From positions 1 through 22,649 of IMG/VR virus record IMGVR_UViG_3300023180_005099: a stretch of DNA of 22,649 nucleotides; one strand, given 5' to 3'. Origin of the DNA: a virus. A program made the translations under genes and the position numbers. The stretch's first letter is position 1. Each line of letters starts with the position of its first letter. The notes below the pieces were generated by a model. That model did not search any database. It had not been told where the DNA came from and worked only from the letters and a program-made list of their open reading frames with translations. Positions 20,734 through 22,649 of the stretch are shown piece after piece.

Positions 20734-21560
20734 ATCGCTTAGGTGTTTCTAGAAATGCCTCTGAAAAAGAAATCAAGACTGCATTCCGCAAGTTAGCGGC
20801 AAAGCACCATCCTGACAAAGGTGGTGATCATAAAAAGTTTACAGAACTTAATGAAGCATACCAAACATTAACTGACCCGCAGAAAAAACAAATGTATGAT
20901 CAGTTCGGTACTGCTGATCCACAACAAGCAGGCTTTAATCCCAACGGACAAGAATTTCATTTTAACAGTGGAAATATGGAAGATATTTTTGGTGCATTTT
21001 TTGGCGGAGGCAATCCGTTTGGTGGTGGATTTAGAAGACAGCCTCAGCGTAATAGAGATGTAACTATTGCTTGTGATATTACACTAGGTGAAGTATACAC
21101 AGGCAAGGGTGTTATTGCTACGTTTAGAACTAATAGTGGACGTGAACAAACAGTTAACATTGATATTCCAAAAGGAATACGTCACGGAGAAACTATACGA
21201 TATCAAGGATTAGGTGATGATAGTATTCCAAATCTTCAACGTGGTAATTTAAATGTTAAAGTAAGAATACTAAAGCACCCATTATATAATGTAGACGGTA
21301 GCGATTTGCATACATCTAAAACAATCAATGTGTTCGATTTAATGCTAGGAACTGCCACAATGCTAGAGTTACCTACAGGTAGAAAAATAAGTATTACTAT
21401 ACCACAAGGCACACAACCAGGCACAGTAATGAGCATTTCCGGACAGGGACTCCCCGACTACAACTCCGGGTATTCAGGCAATATCTACTTACAAATAAAA
21501 GGTGAGATTCCAAAGAATCTTACAGAAGAACAATTGGATTTAATAAGGAAAATTAAATGA
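20721..21560 (+). CDS. dnaJ: DnaJ-like co-chaperone (class B, no zinc finger)
   Basis: 279 residues, against ~376 for DnaJ and ~306 for CbpA. The J domain (1-65) has DYYDRLGVSRNASEKEIKTA and the HPD motif (30-32), which triggers ATP hydrolysis by DnaK. A short Gly/Phe linker follows (FGAFFGGGNPFGGGF). The C-terminal client-binding domains are clear (DVTIACDITLGEVYTGKG, VNIDIPKGIRHGETIRYQGL and LELPTGRKISITIPQG). The CxxCxGxG zinc repeats of class A are absent, so it resembles CbpA/DnaJB. It should act with host DnaK. No ribosome site precedes the ATG, which lies in a hairpin with a late-like promoter in its loop. It overlaps the deformylase gene by ATGA. Confidence 0.92.
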   Translation: MDYYDRLGVSRNASEKEIKTAFRKLAAKHHPDKGGDHKKFTELNEAYQTLTDPQKKQMYDQFGTADPQQAGFNPNGQEFHFNSGNMEDIFGAFFGGGNPFGGGFRRQPQRNRDVTIACDITLGEVYTGKGVIATFRTNSGREQTVNIDIPKGIRHGETIRYQGLGDDSIPNLQRGNLNVKVRILKHPLYNVDGSDLHTSKTINVFDLMLGTATMLELPTGRKISITIPQGTQPGTVMSISGQGLPDYNSGYSGNIYLQIKGEIPKNLTEEQLDLIRKIK

Positions 21561-22078
21561 AATTAGTGTATCATCCAAATGAATGGTTAGACAAACAAGT
21601 CGCACCATTTGATTTTGAAAAACTAGATGCTAAACAGATTGAAAAAGACATGATTAAAATCATGGAAGATAATCAGGGTGTAGGACTTAGTGCTAATCAA
21701 GTAGGATTAGATGCACAAATTTTTGTAATGAAACCTGAAGGCAAAGATGCATTCGCTGTTATTAATCCTAAAGTAGAAGCAGTGTCAGAACAAATAATTG
21801 AAGGCGAAGAAGGCTGTTTAAGTTTTCCTGGATTATACGTTAAGGTAAAACGTGCGGCGGCTTTGGTAGCATCATATGTTGACAGTAGCAACAAAGAGTG
21901 TAAAATAGAATTTAAGGGTTGGGAAGCAAGGATCTTTCAACATGAATTTGATCATCTCAACGGTATTAATTACATTGATCGTGTTAGTAAATTAAGACTT
22001 GATATGGCTAAAAAGAAGCAACAAAAGTTAATGAAACTAATATCTCAAAAAGTTAAGGATAGTAAATTATATGGTTGA
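21557..22078 (+). CDS. def: Peptide deformylase
   Basis: 173 residues, normal for a bacterial or cyanophage enzyme. All three motifs are intact: GVGLSANQ (41-48; family GxGLAAxQ), EGCLSFPG with metal-binding Cys87, and HEFDH with His129, Glu130 and His133. It removes the formyl group from new proteins, a step that limits maturation of many photosystem or membrane proteins; phages carry it to speed processing of host or phage products. It lacks an obvious C-terminal extension, apart from a basic helix (KLRLDMAKKKQQKLMKLI). It overlaps dnaJ by ATGA and the ClpA-like gene by 8 nt. Confidence 0.95.
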   Translation: MKLVYHPNEWLDKQVAPFDFEKLDAKQIEKDMIKIMEDNQGVGLSANQVGLDAQIFVMKPEGKDAFAVINPKVEAVSEQIIEGEEGCLSFPGLYVKVKRAAALVASYVDSSNKECKIEFKGWEARIFQHEFDHLNGINYIDRVSKLRLDMAKKKQQKLMKLISQKVKDSKLYG

Positions 22079-22649
22079 ACCAAGTGACGAACTACAAGCA
22101 GTATTTGATAAATCAGTAAATGACGCTAAAAAATTAAATCATGAGTATGTAACTCTTGAGCATTTACTTTATTCAATGCTGTGTGTAGAAAACTTTTGTA
22201 ATGTAATCTCTGGAGCAGGAGCAGACCCTGAGTATATCAAGAAAAATCTTGAACATTACCTAAAGAATCAATTAGAAGATATTACGTTACCTATTGGTGA
22301 TGAAAATAAAAAATATAAACCAAAGAAAACTGCTACAGTAGAACGTGTTCTAAATAGAGCATTTACACAGGTATTGTTTAGCGGACGTCATCATATTGAA
22401 ATAACAGATGTATTTCTAAGTATTCTTAATGAAAAGAAATCTTGGTCTTATTATCATATTCAAAAGTCTGGACTTACTAAAGAAGCATTTGCTGATTACC
22501 TTAACAGCGAAATAGAGTCTGTGTATGAAGATGAAGAAATGCGTAATCTATCACAGAAAGCGATACGCGAATACACAACTAACCTAAATGCTGAAGCAGA
22601 AAAAAATAAAATTGATCCTGTTATTGGTCGTTACGAAGAATTAGAAACT
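22071..22649 (+). CDS. clpA: ClpA-like Clp protease ATPase, N-terminal part (runs off window)
   Basis: 193 residues visible; the 3' end is outside the window. Residues ~1-145 form a Clp-N double repeat (LNHEYVTLEHLLYSMLC, and GRHHIEITDVFLSILNEKKS), as in ClpA: the segment KTATVERVLNRAFTQVLFSG matches the ClpA linker to repeat 2. Then NLNAEAEKNKIDPVIGRYEE marks the start of the first AAA+ domain (ClpA/B/C: LNxxAxxxKIDPxIGRxxE). Clp-N binds substrates or adaptors such as ClpS, and the ring feeds ClpP. A phage ClpA might redirect host proteolysis. Whether the Walker motifs and the ClpP-binding loop follow cannot be seen. The ATG overlaps the deformylase stop by 8 nt. Confidence 0.85.
   Translation, partial: MVEPSDELQAVFDKSVNDAKKLNHEYVTLEHLLYSMLCVENFCNVISGAGADPEYIKKNLEHYLKNQLEDITLPIGDENKKYKPKKTATVERVLNRAFTQVLFSGRHHIEITDVFLSILNEKKSWSYYHIQKSGLTKEAFADYLNSEIESVYEDEEMRNLSQKAIREYTTNLNAEAEKNKIDPVIGRYEELET

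Noticed and set aside
21879-21906. TTGACA-16-TAAAAT inside the deformylase gene
   Set aside because: Sub-optimal spacing, and no gene begins until 22071; the bases encode ordinary residues.
1-22649. tRNA genes, CRISPR arrays, insertion sequences, attachment sites
   Set aside because: Gaps between genes are too short and show no cloverleaf, spaced repeats or transposase; none can be supported.

Overview
The window looks like part of the genome of a marine T4-like myovirus (tailed phage). It is AT-rich and tightly packed, with most genes joined by TAATG or ATGA stop/start overlaps. It carries T4-type markers: a gp44-like clamp loader, a GroES-like co-chaperonin, PhoH, and GATAAATA motifs that resemble the T4 late promoter TATAAATA. 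Its virion proteins are of types I associate with cyanophages and pelagiphages. The host is inferred, not shown. The ferredoxin is a 7Fe FdxA-type protein typical of alphaproteobacteria, and together with the base composition this suggests a SAR11-like alphaproteobacterium. There are no tRNA, rRNA, CRISPR or IS sequences, and no gene-free gap over 300 bases; the largest gap is 17053-17210.

Layout. (1) 1-8317: virion genes, namely the end of a tail-fibre gene, a large subtilisin-like protein, three more structural proteins and a small conserved protein; three of these have late-type promoters. (2) 8327-8857: a small protein resembling part of the DNA polymerase III alpha palm, with its own sigma70-type promoter. 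(3) 8883-10087: a late-type unit with an unknown protein, a GroES-like protein and a MazG-like pyrophosphohydrolase, ending in an intrinsic terminator. (4) 10138-16327: a compact metabolic and replication operon with a TagD-like cytidylyltransferase, clamp loader, sulfotransferase, ferredoxin, parvulin, 2OG-oxygenase-like protein, ThyX, APS kinase, a HIGH-family nucleotidyltransferase, dCMP deaminase and an unknown protein. (5) 16324-17052, minus strand: PhoH. (6) 17211-20677: late genes, with two conserved unknowns, a GH108 endolysin, an i-spanin and two small lipoproteins overlapping in three frames, a one-TM protein, and an EF-hand plus two-TM holin-like protein. (7) 20721-22649: a proteostasis run of DnaJ, peptide deformylase and the start of a ClpA-like unfoldase.

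How the parts work together. ThyX and dCMP deaminase supply dTMP. APS kinase with the sulfotransferase, and perhaps the adjacent nucleotidyltransferase, would form a PAPS-dependent sulfation route. GroES-like protein, parvulin, DnaJ, deformylase and ClpA would manage folding and turnover during infection. The endolysin, spanins and membrane proteins form the lysis cassette.

The most unusual signal is at certain gene starts. At 8327 and 10138 a sigma70-like promoter is placed so that the predicted +1 is the A of ATG, giving a leaderless mRNA. At 4217 and 20721 a late-type motif sits 5 nt before ATG with the same predicted result. At 8327 and 20721 a hairpin would bury the ATG in read-through RNA but not in RNA started at the local promoter. 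At 10138 a terminator lies just upstream, and its loop is the promoter's -35 box. This suggests a shared design that ties translation to the local promoter. It resembles the early/late hairpin control of T4 gene e, but with leaderless starts.
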